Source of the DNA: Phascolomyces articulosus
Taxonomy: Eukaryota; Mucoromycota; Mucoromycetes; Mucorales; Lichtheimiaceae
NCBI GenBank assembly: GCA_025677815.1
Contig: JAIXMP010000005.1
Location: 1,116,001 to 1,180,000, forward strand
Length of the DNA: 64,000 bases
Reading direction: 5' to 3'
Below, in pieces: positions 42,974 through 53,525 of this stretch (positions are counted from its first letter, which is position 1; each line of letters opens with the position of its first letter). The notes under the pieces were generated by a model. It did not search any database. It had not been told where the DNA came from and saw only the letters and a program-made list of their open reading frames with translations. The position numbers and the translations under genes are program-made.

Positions 42974-43000
42974 CAGTCAACCCCCGCTTTTTGCACTTCC
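42974..43000 (+). repeat. Terminal inverted repeat, left (LINE 3' side)
   Basis: Starts CAGTCAACCCCCGC, then TTTTTGCACTTCC. It is the inverted partner of 48777..48803 with three mismatches in 27. It directly follows TA. Confidence 0.85.
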
Positions 43001-43283
43001 TTTAAAAGATCGGTTTTTATTTATTTCTCAGTTAACACTGTGTCCTTTGGGCTATAATTGTTAGAGACAGATCTAAGAAGAGGGGAAGAGAAAAAAGCCC
43101 AATATCGCGCGGGACAGGGAAAATGTGGGAGAGTAGTGTTTGGGACTGTGGTGATATGGAGTTGAGGATGAGGATAAGTTAAGCAATTAGTATATGGGAG
43201 CTGCTAACAGGAGGTGAAAGGGTTCTCTATAAAGGTTTTTTTTTTATAAATATTTAAGCACGAGTGTAGATATTAGTAGCGAC

Positions 43284-46200
43284 TTACCTTGCTTCAAGAG
43301 GAGGAGGAGAGATCCAATTTACAAAACTGATGCCCGGCTGGGAACTGAAGAAACTAGTGCTGTCTGCATCAGGATGTTGTAGTGCATCAACTTCCGAGAG
43401 AATTTGGCAGATTACTGGCCAAAAGGTGCAGAGTTGTTCTATACGGTGAGGAGAGCTAGGTTTGGATTTGGGTAATTGGTTCAAACGAAGCGAGAGTGGA
43501 TCAGAAGCAGTTGTACTTGGGACGTGTAGTCGAAGGTGCATATTGAGGCATTCGATGACATGCTTTTTGGTGAGAGTGGCTGATAGGCAGTTGATGCAGT
43601 TTTTGTTGCGACCACTATGAAGCCATCCAATGCGCCAACGAATACATCGGCTTCGTTCTTTCCTGCTCATAGGGATCCACATGATTGGGTCGATACATAT
43701 CTTAGGTAAGCAGCAAGATAGCCGAACAGAGCCAAAAAGGGCAGAGCGCATGTTATCTAATGTATCTTGGCAGTATTGTCGAGTTAATTGTTTGAACGTT
43801 GATTGTGAGATGTTGGATTGTGGAGACGGGATGCTTTTCCATAGTGGCGTATCACAAAGTTTATTCCAATGGCTACGAGGGTTGTCCTTCAGTGAAGTGT
43901 GCAATGTGGAGAGAAGAGTATCATCAGGCAAGTAGTATGCACGGTACAAGAATTTGGATTGCAAGATAGTGGTACGCTCAGCCATACTGGGTAGTTTAAC
44001 TAGATGTCGCATGATTTTTGTTTCAGAACATCGGTGGGCACCATATAGCATTCGGATACAATCATTTTGTGCTTTATCAAGGGATTTGATTTGAGTTTTG
44101 GTAAGGTGAGAGATGGACAACCCATATTCAAGCTTGGGTCTAATAAATTGTGCATACAATCGACTAGCAAGGAGACGGGAGAGACCGGAAGGATTCAAAC
44201 CGACACATTTCAGAACCTTCATACTTGTTATGGCAGATAAGGAGTTTGCTTCTATAAGTCTCTTACTGTCAATACGGCCACGATTATTGAATGGTGCGCC
44301 TAGGTATTTAAAATGTGATGCTTTTGTAATGGTAGTATTGTACAATTTATAGGTTGCGGATAAAGAGGAGGGTGCCACAATTACACACTTTTGCGGGCTC
44401 CATCTGTAGCCTAATGAATTACTATGCTCTTCACAGAGGTTGAGCAGATGTTGCATTTCATCCGGAGTACTTATCAAAACCACATCATCCGCAAAGAGCA
44501 AACAAGGCAGTGAAGGTATTTGTTGCGAGACTGAATTTGGTGTGTATGTGTGGTATGGATAAGAAATGAGTAGAGTAACGACCAGTGAAAAGAGACAAAA
44601 GAAGTCTTGTGAGAATCAATGTAGATTTATTATAATAATAAAGATGATAATTATTTCTAGTTTTACAAGTACAGTATTTATATGTTTTCTTATCCATGCC
44701 ACTTAATAGTTGATCATGGTAGTTTGTTATTATTAGAGTTTGTTGGGAATGTCGATATGATACAAGTATTCATAGAGAGAATGTTAAAGTATATTCATTA
44801 TAAAGATACATCGGTAAGAATATTAGGTATGACGATGAGTATCGTGTAAAATAAGAATATGGTGTCATATTATATTATTCTTTGTAAGATAAAGAATGTG
44901 ATGACTTTGGAATGTAAAATAGGGAGCAACCGATCATTAGTGATTTTAGTATTATTATATGAGAAGAAGTGTAGATATGTCAAAATATCTCAGTATGGTT
45001 GCTGTCGTATCATATGTGGTTGGGGTTGAAAGTCGTTATTATCGTCCTCCTCCGAGGTATCTATAATGTTGGTTGTTGGAGCAGTGGGATTGTAAAGTAA
45101 AGGATCATGACCTCCATTCCTGAGCAAGGCAGGTAAACTATTAATATAGATAGAATATAGGAAAGGAGAGAGGATAGAACCCTGAAGGACTCCAGTTGAG
45201 GGGGAGAAACGGTGTGAAATAGCATTTGAGGTTAATACTTCGATTTGAACATCATTAAAAAGACTTTTAAGTAAGGAAAGAAGGGGAGGGGGGAGTGTTG
45301 TAATTGTTGCCAAACCACTTCACGATCCACTGTATCATAGGCTGCCTTAATATCCAGAAAGGCCAGGGTTGGGGGTGAACCAAAACGATCTTGGTGTATG
45401 CGGCATAATTCTTGTAGGCAAAATACCTGGTCTAAGGCACCACGGGCAGGTTGAAAACCTCCTTGACTGATATCAATTTCATCACTGCATAAACGTAGTT
45501 CATCTTGTAAGCAATATTCGAATACTTTCCTGATTACTGATGTTAGGCTAATGGGTCGAAAATTAGCAGGGTCACTAGGGTCGCCTTTCTTAAAGATAGG
45601 TATGACCTGAGCAACACGCCATTGTAGGGGAGTATAGGCAGCACGCCAGCAAAGATAAAAAAAGGTGATGAAAAAGAGGTGTCAGAGGATATGAGAGGTT
45701 TTAACATCTCTCCACGGACATGGTGAATGCCAGGTGCTTTTTTTGATTGGGAGGCGTTCTAATGAAGCAGTAATCCTTTCGGTAGTAATGGGAAAGTCTG
45801 GGAAGGATGTTGTATAACAGGTGCTGTGTGTATGTTGGTTATGCTGGCTCGGTTGTCGGTGTGGTGGAAGAAGGTGACCATCGTAAACCTTTTCCAGATG
45901 TGATGCCATAGCCGTTGCTGCAGCAGTTGGACCCTCTGGGTGGCTAAATGTTGTTAAAATAGTGCGACCTTGTTTTATTTTTTTTGATTCTGGCTATGGT
46001 CTTACTATAATCGTTGTTTTCTAATGAGGTACAAAAGTCTTTCCATGTTCCTCGACTATGGCTCCTAATTGCTCGTCGAAGTTTAGCCCGGGCTTCTTGA
46101 TGGCGTACCCACCATGTTAGTTTATTCATACCTTATCCATTGCGCCATTTTTTATAACATAATTCGCGATGGTCCCACAAACGTTGTAGTTCAACAGTCC

Positions 46201-47200
46201 ATAAGGTTGTACGTCTGATATAGCCACCTGGAGTCGGTCCCAAAGAAGTATCCAATGAGGTGTAAAGAACTGAATAGAAGTCATTGGTGATTTTATCGAT
46301 TTCTTGATGAACGGTTGTGGCTGTGGTATTGGTTGCCTCCATTGTATTAATGATGTTCAACATTGAGGTGTTGATAGGTGCAATAAGGGTGGAGAATAGA
46401 TCAGTGTACTGATCCCGAATCTGTTCATTTTTTAATTTGCTGAGTCTCCATAGGCGTCTTGGAGGTGGTAGCTGTTGCGCTGCATTTGTAGGAGATGTTG
46501 GATCCAAATCAAAATTGAAATGAACCAACTTATGGTCAGAATCCAAGGATAGGTCCTCATCAATTTTGATTTGGGGGTTAGTGACTAGATTTGTGCTTAA
46601 AAATAAATCAATGATACTGGTACCTGAGGCTCGTATGAATGTAGGTTTACCATATGCTAGTTCTTTGTTCCAAAGCCAGAGTTGATGTGACAATAGCCAA
46701 TGTTCAAATTTTCTCCCGCGAGTGTTGTATGCCGTATCACCTATGAAGGAGCTCATCCTTGCATTAAAATCTCCACAAAAGATAGTGTTCGTGGTGTTGG
46801 GGTGATGGAGAGGTAGGTAGTTGAGAATTTCTAGTACAAGATCGTTTGATATACTAGGGGGAAGATAGAGGCAGTGGATTAAGGTGTTCGCTACTGTACA
46901 GGTAAGATGATATAGTGAATAAGGGGAGGAAGTATCAGGAATAAAATGCACATGGAATTTGCACTTAGGATTAATTAAAAGAGAGATTCCCAATTGGCCT
47001 GGGTATGAGCGGTGTCTGTTGTTACGAGTTCCATATACATGGTGTTGTTGCCAATTAGTATAGTATCTATTTGGGGAGATGAGCCAAGTTTCTATAAGAA
47101 AAAGGAGATCAGAATGTGGAGTGTAGGTGAGGAGGGGATCTATAGCTTCTCTATTTAGTCCAGTTGTATTAAATATGGTTAGAGTAATTTGGTTATTCAT
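43284..47200 (-). pseudogene. LINE ORF2 (AP endonuclease + reverse transcriptase), broken
   Basis: The N-terminal endonuclease/exonuclease/phosphatase domain (from 47200) has IETWL, the catalytic motif IFCGDFNAR, SGTSIIDLFL and LDSDHKLVHF. A stop TAA interrupts at 46133-46135; the same frame then continues (KLTWWVRHQEARAKLRRA). Frame then shifts in an A-run near 45985 (into LTTFSHPEGPTAAATAM) and again in the A-run near 45745. The reverse transcriptase shows IPIFKKGDPSDPANFRPISL, AFLDIKAAYDTVD, GVLQGSILSPFLYSIYIN, and, after the solo LTR insertion, FADDVVLI (44501 onward). The C-terminal part ends in a CCHC-like zinc knuckle, C-x2-C-x8-H-x3-C. Stop at 43284. At least one stop, three frameshifts and one LTR insertion make it non-functional. 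Confidence 0.88.
44521..44992 (-). mobile_element. Solo LTR inserted in the LINE reverse transcriptase
   Basis: A 472-bp AT-rich block breaks the reverse-transcriptase frame just before FADD. On the plus strand it starts TGTTGCGAGACTG and ends TATCTCA (TG...CA). The flanks are GTATT and GTATG, a 5-bp target duplication with one mismatch. Read on the minus strand it has a TATAAATACTG promoter-like box and an AATAAATC polyadenylation-like signal. No internal retrotransposon sequence is left, so it is a solo LTR from recombination. It was inserted after the LINE arrived and is itself somewhat decayed. Confidence 0.68.
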
Positions 47201-47280
47201 GATTAATTATTATATTATCTACTTTTTTGTTCTTTTTTTTTTTTTTGATTAATGCGAATTTAGGATTGTGGTTAGGTGAG

Positions 47281-48543
47281 TTATTCAGAAATGGATCCTA
47301 TTGACAAGGATCCAGAGAGGGAGTGAGAGCGGGAATTGTTACCAGACGAATAGTCCATAGTATCATCATCATTTTTGTTATTAAAATTACTTGGTTGAAA
47401 AAGTGTAGCAGCTGAAAGCGGGTCGTCACGGTCGGGTCTACGAGTTGCTAGCAGTTCTTTGAGGTCGTCTACAGAGATCCAGCTCACATCGGCAAAAGCT
47501 CGAGCTACGGCATATTTAACTGGTGCACGGAGGTAATGGATAGTTTGGATGGCTCGTTGTTGTTGAAATTGGAGAGCTAAGTTTGCTTTTGTAGCTGGTG
47601 TTTCAGAAATAAATTTCGGGTCATGGATGTTGTCGGGATCAAGTGGATCGAACTTAATTGGTTGGATGTTTATTTTATCAAACTGGGAACAAAGATCTTT
47701 AACAAAGTCATTATGGACTAGGAAGCCTATGACTTGTTTTGCAGGGTACTGGATGTCAAGAATACGGCTATTATTAATTCCAAGATGTCAAAGGCTGGCT
47801 CTCATTTGTCCTGGTGGTCTACGGGCTCGAGAGGGGAAGTACACATATTGAAACCCATGCGTGGGTGATAGTGGCGTGAAGGCTCGGGCTGCAATTTCCA
47901 TTCTTCGTTTACTGGCGGATTCAGATACTGGGTTGGAACGGAGACGAGATCTAAGTGGTGTTGCCCACTGGCTTTCTCTACTACCTATAGGGTGAGCGGC
48001 TGATGTTGAAGAGAGAGGAGGGAAATCCCGGTCGGTGTTACTGTTGTTTTGTTGGGAAAGTTGTTGCCGGAGGCGTTGATTTTCGTCTTCAAGGGCTGTT
48101 ATTTGTTCCTTTGCTGCTGTCAATTCATTTTGCAGTTTCTGGAGCTCAGAGAGAATATTGTCATGGCGATTGATACGATCATCTTGGGCTTTCAAGGCCT
48201 GTAGAATTTGGGTCCTAAAATCATCTAAGGATTGGGAAGAGCTACATTCAAGATTAAGCGAAGATTGAGTCATATTGTTACCTGTACCATTGATTTCTTG
48301 TAGAAGTTGGTACATTTCATAAGCTTGGTACATTTTTGTGCAATAGCTACAGCGGAAACGTGGTTGGGGTGGAGTGATTTTGTCGTTGGAGCCATGACGC
48401 CGAATGCTTTTATTTGGGCAATCTTGGGTGGCGTTACATTTGAGCGAGTTGTTACGTTTGGTGGTGTCGAAAAGGTCGTTTAGGGAAACGATCTCAGGTT
48501 CAGTTAAGATTTTTTGTTGGGAAGATCGTTCCACCGGCAACAT
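47281..48543 (-). pseudogene. LINE ORF1 (zinc finger + coiled coil), one in-frame stop
   Basis: Frame from ATG at 48543 to a stop at 47281 (420 codons), interrupted by a single TGA at 47788-47790. The same frame continues without other lesions (HLGINNSRILDIQYP and on), so a single change from an Arg codon CGA to TGA is likely. Residues about 35-75 contain C-x5-C...C-x2-C (KCNATQDCPN, FRCSYCTKMY), a zinc finger. Residues about 115-165 are a coiled coil (LSELQKLQNELTAAKEQITA), the usual trimerising part of LINE ORF1 proteins. The part beyond the stop (VIGFLVHNDFVKDLC) may be the RNA-binding domain. An 80-bp spacer separates it from ORF2. Confidence 0.82.
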
Positions 48544-48776
48544 TGTAGAGATAGAAGTTGTTCTTCGACGTTGTGTGTAGGTTCGATTGGATGGACTGTA
48601 AGGGTGATAAAGTATTTTATCTGATTGAATGATGGCGATTTTGCTTACTGTACTCGACTTTTTGGCGCTATATTTTTAAAAAGTGATGTATAGCGGAAAG
48701 AGCCTTCCTTTTTGCCCTTATGTTTTTATGACAATTCCAAAAAAAGTGTTGCAATAACGTAGAATCTGCACAAAAC

Positions 48777-48803
48777 GGGAGTGCAACAAGTGGGGGTTGA
48801 CTG
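48777..48803 (-). repeat. Terminal inverted repeat, right (LINE 5' side)
   Basis: Read on the minus strand it starts CAGTCAACCCCCAC, then TTGTTGCACTCCC. It is followed on the plus strand by TA and a short TATATATA run. Confidence 0.85.
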
Positions 48804-48844
48804 TATATATATAATAAATGTTCTTTAGGATGCATGTTATATAC

Positions 48845-50001
48845 ATGTCAATATAAAATAGGATCATTTGAACTGGATAATGAATGGTTATCGGAAAGTA
48901 TGAAGATCTTATAAAAATAAAAAATTACTTATTGTGTTACTTGGTGAAAGATGGGTTGGATGATTACGACCTTCCATTGGATTACAAAAAACTTATATAC
49001 TTCTATCCTTTCTCTCTCTTAAAAAAAACACAAGTTATTTCTCACTTATTTACCTCTTTTAAATAGTGGATTGATTCGGATATGGACTTGATGAATGAAT
49101 TTTTACAGTATCGCCCGGATGTTCTTGTGAAGGAAGTCAAAGAATATGAAGTATTATCAATTGTTGGTAGATTGTAAGTTCGTGTGTAAGTGTGTGTTTT
49201 ATTTCAGCATTTACAAATTGACTATGTATCAAAAAAATTGAATAGCTGATGTGATGTGATCGTATTTAGGCCCATATTGTTCGAACTTTTATGATTTATC
49301 TAAAACCAACGAAGATACTTTCGCCAAAGACACGCTTATCCCGATTATAAAATCATACTTTTCAAATGATCATTTAATTAGCGCAGAAAGGTATGTGTAT
49401 TTGTATACTGTTATAATCGTAAATTAATAATTTTATAATAAGGATATAATCTATATGAATAAATAAATAAAAATAAATGTATAGTGCAAATGGTGAAATC
49501 ATCGGTTCAAAAAAAATGTTCAAATCTGAAGCTGGCGGTAAACGTGATGATTTCACAATATATACATGTGATAGTGCTAGAAGTCAACTCCTTTGCCTAA
49601 TGGAATGCAAGTTCCCCCACGAGCAGGAAGCGGTGATTATTTGATCAAGGCAGCCATTTGCCTCAAAGATTGTATGGACAGATCAGTAAGAGATGGTGTT
49701 AATAGTAATGACTTGGAGCTGTATGCTATCATCTCGGAAGGCAAATTTATACTTTATTATGTGTTTTATTGATTTATGCATCCTCAAAACCTGGATCAGT
49801 TTTTCTTTTTGTTTTTGTTGTAAAGGCTATCGTTGTCTTGTATTATGCTTGGACTTGAAGTACCATGGGGTGTATATATTGGTGGATGTGGGCACGTTCT
49901 TTATTCCTGCAAGCATTAACAATATGAACACCACCATGTGTGGTGGTAGGATGGTTCCAAGTCATGAATCAGGTTCAAGTGTCTCCGTTTACTCATTTTA
50001 A
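48845..50001 (+). pseudogene. Broken gene with PD-(D/E)XK nuclease-like signature
   Basis: Exon-like blocks in order: GSFELDNEWLSES (from about 48860), then in another frame YEDLIKIKNYLLCYLVKDGL (48897 on); IDSDMDLMNEFLQYRPDVLV (49069-49173); a block around 49270-49390 (KTNEDTFAKDTLIPIIKSYF); and 49484-49780 with GSKKMFKSEAGGKRDDFTIY and LLCLMECKFP. The 'KRDDF ... (M)ECK' pair fits the D...ExK core of the PD-(D/E)XK fold seen in a large uncharacterised protein family of Mucoromycota (from memory). After ECKFP one base is missing, because the next homologous codons (RAGSGDYLIKAAICLKDC) lie in a shifted frame. Later stops follow (about 49770 and 49826). It lies 40 bp from the LINE element. I do not assign a function. 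Confidence 0.55.
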
Positions 50002-50574
50002 ACGCGTCTTAATTGAGGATGGACTCTGATTACGTTATATACTTTTGTAGAAAATGGTTTTAGAAGCCACAAGTTCATGCAATATATATATATATATATA
50101 TATATATTAGAGTTAAAGAGAACAGTATTGACATGACTCTCGCTTCTTATGTTTCTCCAATTCGTATTTCCGAATACAAGATATATCAAGATTGATATAA
50201 TGAATATCTATAGAAATCACTTATTATAAATATACTGTTTCATATTTTTAGGTTTTGAAATTGCTGCAAAATGATTAAAAGCCCACGATCGTGTTCATCG
50301 TAAATTGGAATGAAAATACACTGGTGAAAAAGTGGAATTTCCATAATTTATTCTTCTTTATCTCCCATTTAAATACATGGTTCTTCATCCCCCAAGCAAA
50401 TATTTTTAATAGGATATGTCAGCGAGAAATCCAGAAAATTATCAATTTGATTGATATTCGTCCATCTGATATGATTGTTCATGTTCTGGAATAAGAACTA
50501 GTATATCATTATATAGGTTTTTGCATTAGAATTTTTTTTTATCAAGTCGATATTATGTGGCTTGCTGCATGGCG

Positions 50575-50576
50575 TT

Positions 50577-50610
<34 letters not shown>
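50575..50610. repeat. Poly-T / poly-A palindrome (T22A14)
   Basis: A run of 22 T followed directly by 14 A, capable of a perfect A-T hairpin. It is the largest of several TnAn junctions in the window (about 16778, 20957, 21129, 38419, 52197). Confidence 0.85.
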
Positions 50611-53225
50611 GGGTTTATTTTCACATTTCTTTTTGGTTTTTTTTTCCAAGTTCAACATTACTTCACTTGAGAATGCTATTCATTGCTAAAGAAGCTTTTC
50701 TGAAAGGCTTTCTACTTTATGATGCTTGAGACTTGAGAGTGGCTTTATTAGATAGTGAATTTATTAACCAAGAAACTACCTAATAATATACTCTATTTCT
50801 TTTCATTAGAGCGTCAGGTAGGCTACATGACAAAAGAACAAGAACCAACAATTTATTATACAATATCCACACACTATTTTTATACTTATAGATACCTCTC
50901 GTCTCTCTTCGTATAAGCATATTATCTCTTTCTTCTTTTTTACCCTTTTTTTAGTCCTATGGTAGTTTACTTCAATTTCTCTGTTACCTATTATTTGGAG
51001 TAAAGGGCGGGTTATTTGTATAATGATGATGAAATAAAGAGTTATTATTGGCTCTATGGCATGAATGATGAATATATTTTATGTATCTATGCGCAATTCA
51101 TTTAAGAATCAAAAACATGATATGGTAAGACAAAACGACCTTCCTCACGAATCAGCTAAAAGGAAACAGAAAACTAAGTAATTTCATTTCATCGATTAAA
51201 TAATGTATCTCCAACCAACTGCTTATGTAGAGATATATGCAGGATGTAATGTTATCCTTTAAGCAAACAGGACAATTCGTATTCTGAAACTATCTGGAAA
51301 CTGGCACGGAAAATAGGATATGTCCTGCAGTGATTAAGAATAGGTTAACACAATCCCTTTTTTTTTCTAATATACTGGTAGTGATTAACTTGTACGTTCC
51401 TAAAAAAATGGTTAAAAAAGCATTATATACTGAATACATTACCCCAAAAGCAACAAGCGCATTCACCAAACTTTATGCCATTGTCAGTACGGTCCTTGTT
51501 GGATGTTATGTCTTTCTATCAAGAAAAATGCGTTTCAATTTTTTTTTTACTTGATGTGAAATGTAACTGTAACATCATATGGATTAACTGAATTTTAGTT
51601 ATACCTCATTATTACATATATAATTTTACTACATAAAAAGGATGTTATCGAAATTTATCCTGTTATATAAAGGACGCTAGTAAAGAAATATGACAGTGGT
51701 TGGTATTTTTTTCACGAATTTTGTTCAAATGCCAACGCTATTATTTAGATAGTCCACAGATACATCTTTCAAGCTAAAGTTTAGACAAGACATTTCATTC
51801 AATCACCAGGAACAAATTGTTACTTCATCACCTACAAAAAGAAATATTAGCTTTGAAAAATGGTACATGTCAAAATACTCATAATTGTAATTACAAGAAA
51901 ATAAGTAATACTATATTAAAACAGATAAGCAGACACAACAATGATGGAACTAGCGCAGAAAATCCCAGAGTGAATCAGAATTAACCATTCAACTCCCTTT
52001 AAACGAACTGCCTCTACAAAGAAGAGTTGGTTATTTGATACCACCCTAACATCCAGGAAATCACTGGAATCTTCTTCTTTGTTCAGCAGTATTTTTTCAT
52101 AAAGAAAAAAAAAAACGCCAAACACCAATCACGGCTAGGATCGAAACAGTTGTTATGTTAAATCTATTAATCGTACTCGCCAAATTTTACTATAATTTTT
52201 TTTAAAAAAAGTCATTTAGCCGAAAGGATGATTACCGTACCGAACTGACGCAAGTAAAAATTAATCTTGGAATTTTCAATCAAAAGATCTCGCGCTAGTG
52301 ATTTAGCGTTTCATGAAGGCACAATCAACATCTAGTATTTTAACAGTTGCTCGGATAGACAGATTGTCTGAGCGAGAAGACCAATTGACCCCAGAATAAC
52401 TGAGAATGTTAAACAAGTGATTAATAGTGACTTTGTTATATGAATTCATCATGCAAAATCGCTCTTTTTAATACTTGTTTAGAAAATAAAGATCTTATAC
52501 TACATAGTCGTATAGCAAGCGCAAATATAAATCCATATCCCTCCCCTTGTTACATTATGTACATCTTGGAAACTTGTATTTCTTAAACACACAAGAGACG
52601 GGAAAAATCCAAGATTTTCTATTATGATGATGATACAATAACGACTCTTCTGTAATCATTTTTATTTTATCGGAAAAAGAAACTAGAAACCGTTAGTTTA
52701 ATTAAAACCTTCCGAATTTGAGTTAGAAAAATATCAGTTTAACTGGTGGTGATGGTGAGGTATCACAAAATATGTCGATCGTCGTTCGATTTATGTTGTG
52801 AACCCAGTAGTGTTTTATATATCCGCTATGATAGTATATATAAATTGATTTGGATAATCCCCTCCTCCTTGTGTTATCTATTCTATTGGCTCACTATGTA
52901 GATAAGGTGGGATAACAATGGCGATACTAATAATGTGATAAAAAAAGGGAGACAAACCATAAAGTAGTCAAAGTTTATTTCAACTTGTAGTTTTTTTTTT
53001 TTGGGAGAAACTGGAAACAAGGAGAAGAAACGAGGGAAAGTAAGCATATTAAGGGTTATTATTGGTATTATAAAAAAAAGTGAGTCCTTTTTTATTTATT
53101 TTAGGTCTCTTCTTATTAGTGACAGCAGGGTGCAACCACCTGCTTTCGGTAAGGAACGGTAAATAGACGAAATGCTATATAATACTATAAATAATTATAA
53201 GTAATTAACTTGTAAGAACAAGAAG

Positions 53226-53403
53226 ATGGATTACACAGACGATCAACCCCAATTTCGGAAAGACAAAGAACGTGCCAATTTCTTTAAACAAGGTTGTATG
53301 CTAAATATATATATATATATATTTATTATGGACACTATTGTGTGAGTGAGTGTGTGTTGTTGCAGTTATGGTTTGTTGTGTTATGTTAATATGCAGAAAG
53401 TAA
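53226..53403 (+). CDS. Candidate micro-ORF with one intron (34 aa)
   Basis: ATG at 53226 opens MDYTDDQPQFRKDKERANF, then FKQ at 53292, where a GT donor follows. A TTGTTGCAG acceptor at 53357-53365 joins in frame to VMVCCVMLICRK and a stop at 53401-53403. The product would be an acidic/basic head with a hydrophobic Cys/Val tail. It overlaps the probable 3' untranslated region of the convergent Zn2Cys6 gene. It may be chance; the non-repetitive head is the only reason to list it. Confidence 0.2.
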
Positions 53404-53444
53404 AACAGAAAGAGTTAGAGTTTGAGTTAATATAAAGAAAAAAC

Positions 53445-53475
<31 letters not shown>

Positions 53476-53490
53476 GGAGAGAGAGGAAGG
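53445..53490. repeat. (GA)n microsatellite
   Basis: Imperfect GA repeat of about 46 bp just beyond the stop codon of the minus-strand Zn2Cys6 gene (probable 3' untranslated region). Confidence 0.9.
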
Positions 53491-53525
53491 AGTATAATAA
53501 TAAGTGTTTTTTAAAATGAACAAAT

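Larger units (their letters stand above)
42974..48803 (-). mobile_element. LINE-containing element bounded by 27-bp terminal inverted repeats and TA
   Basis: The element spans 5830 bp. On its left end the plus strand starts CAGTCAACCCCCGCTT and on its right end the minus strand starts CAGTCAACCCCCACTT; 24 of the first 27 bases agree. Both ends abut the dinucleotide TA (42972-42973 and 48804-48805). Inside, on the minus strand, are a LINE ORF1 (47281..48543) and ORF2 (43284..47200), plus a solo LTR (44521..44992). The 3' end shows no poly-A or simple-repeat tail, and there is no long target-site duplication, both expected of an ordinary LINE insertion. The termini look like those of TA-targeting (Tc1/mariner/pogo-like) DNA transposons, but no transposase is present. 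The ORFs carry stops and frameshifts, so this copy is dead. The domain content matches LINEs described from Mucoromycota (Grem-LINE1 of Mucor). Confidence 0.8.
50002..53525. other. Gene-poor region, 3.5 kb
   Basis: AT-rich. It contains (TA)n at 50082-50106, a T22A14 palindrome at 50575..50610, a T-A palindrome at about 52197-52210, and a candidate two-exon micro-ORF at 53226..53403. Open frames such as 51330..51554 (plus) and 51916..52128 (minus) show no domain. No transfer RNA was recognised. Confidence 0.5.

Noticed and set aside
42974..48803. Interpreting the element as an ordinary DNA transposon
   Set aside because: No transposase-like frame (DDE/DDD) is present; all recognisable coding is LINE ORF1/ORF2.
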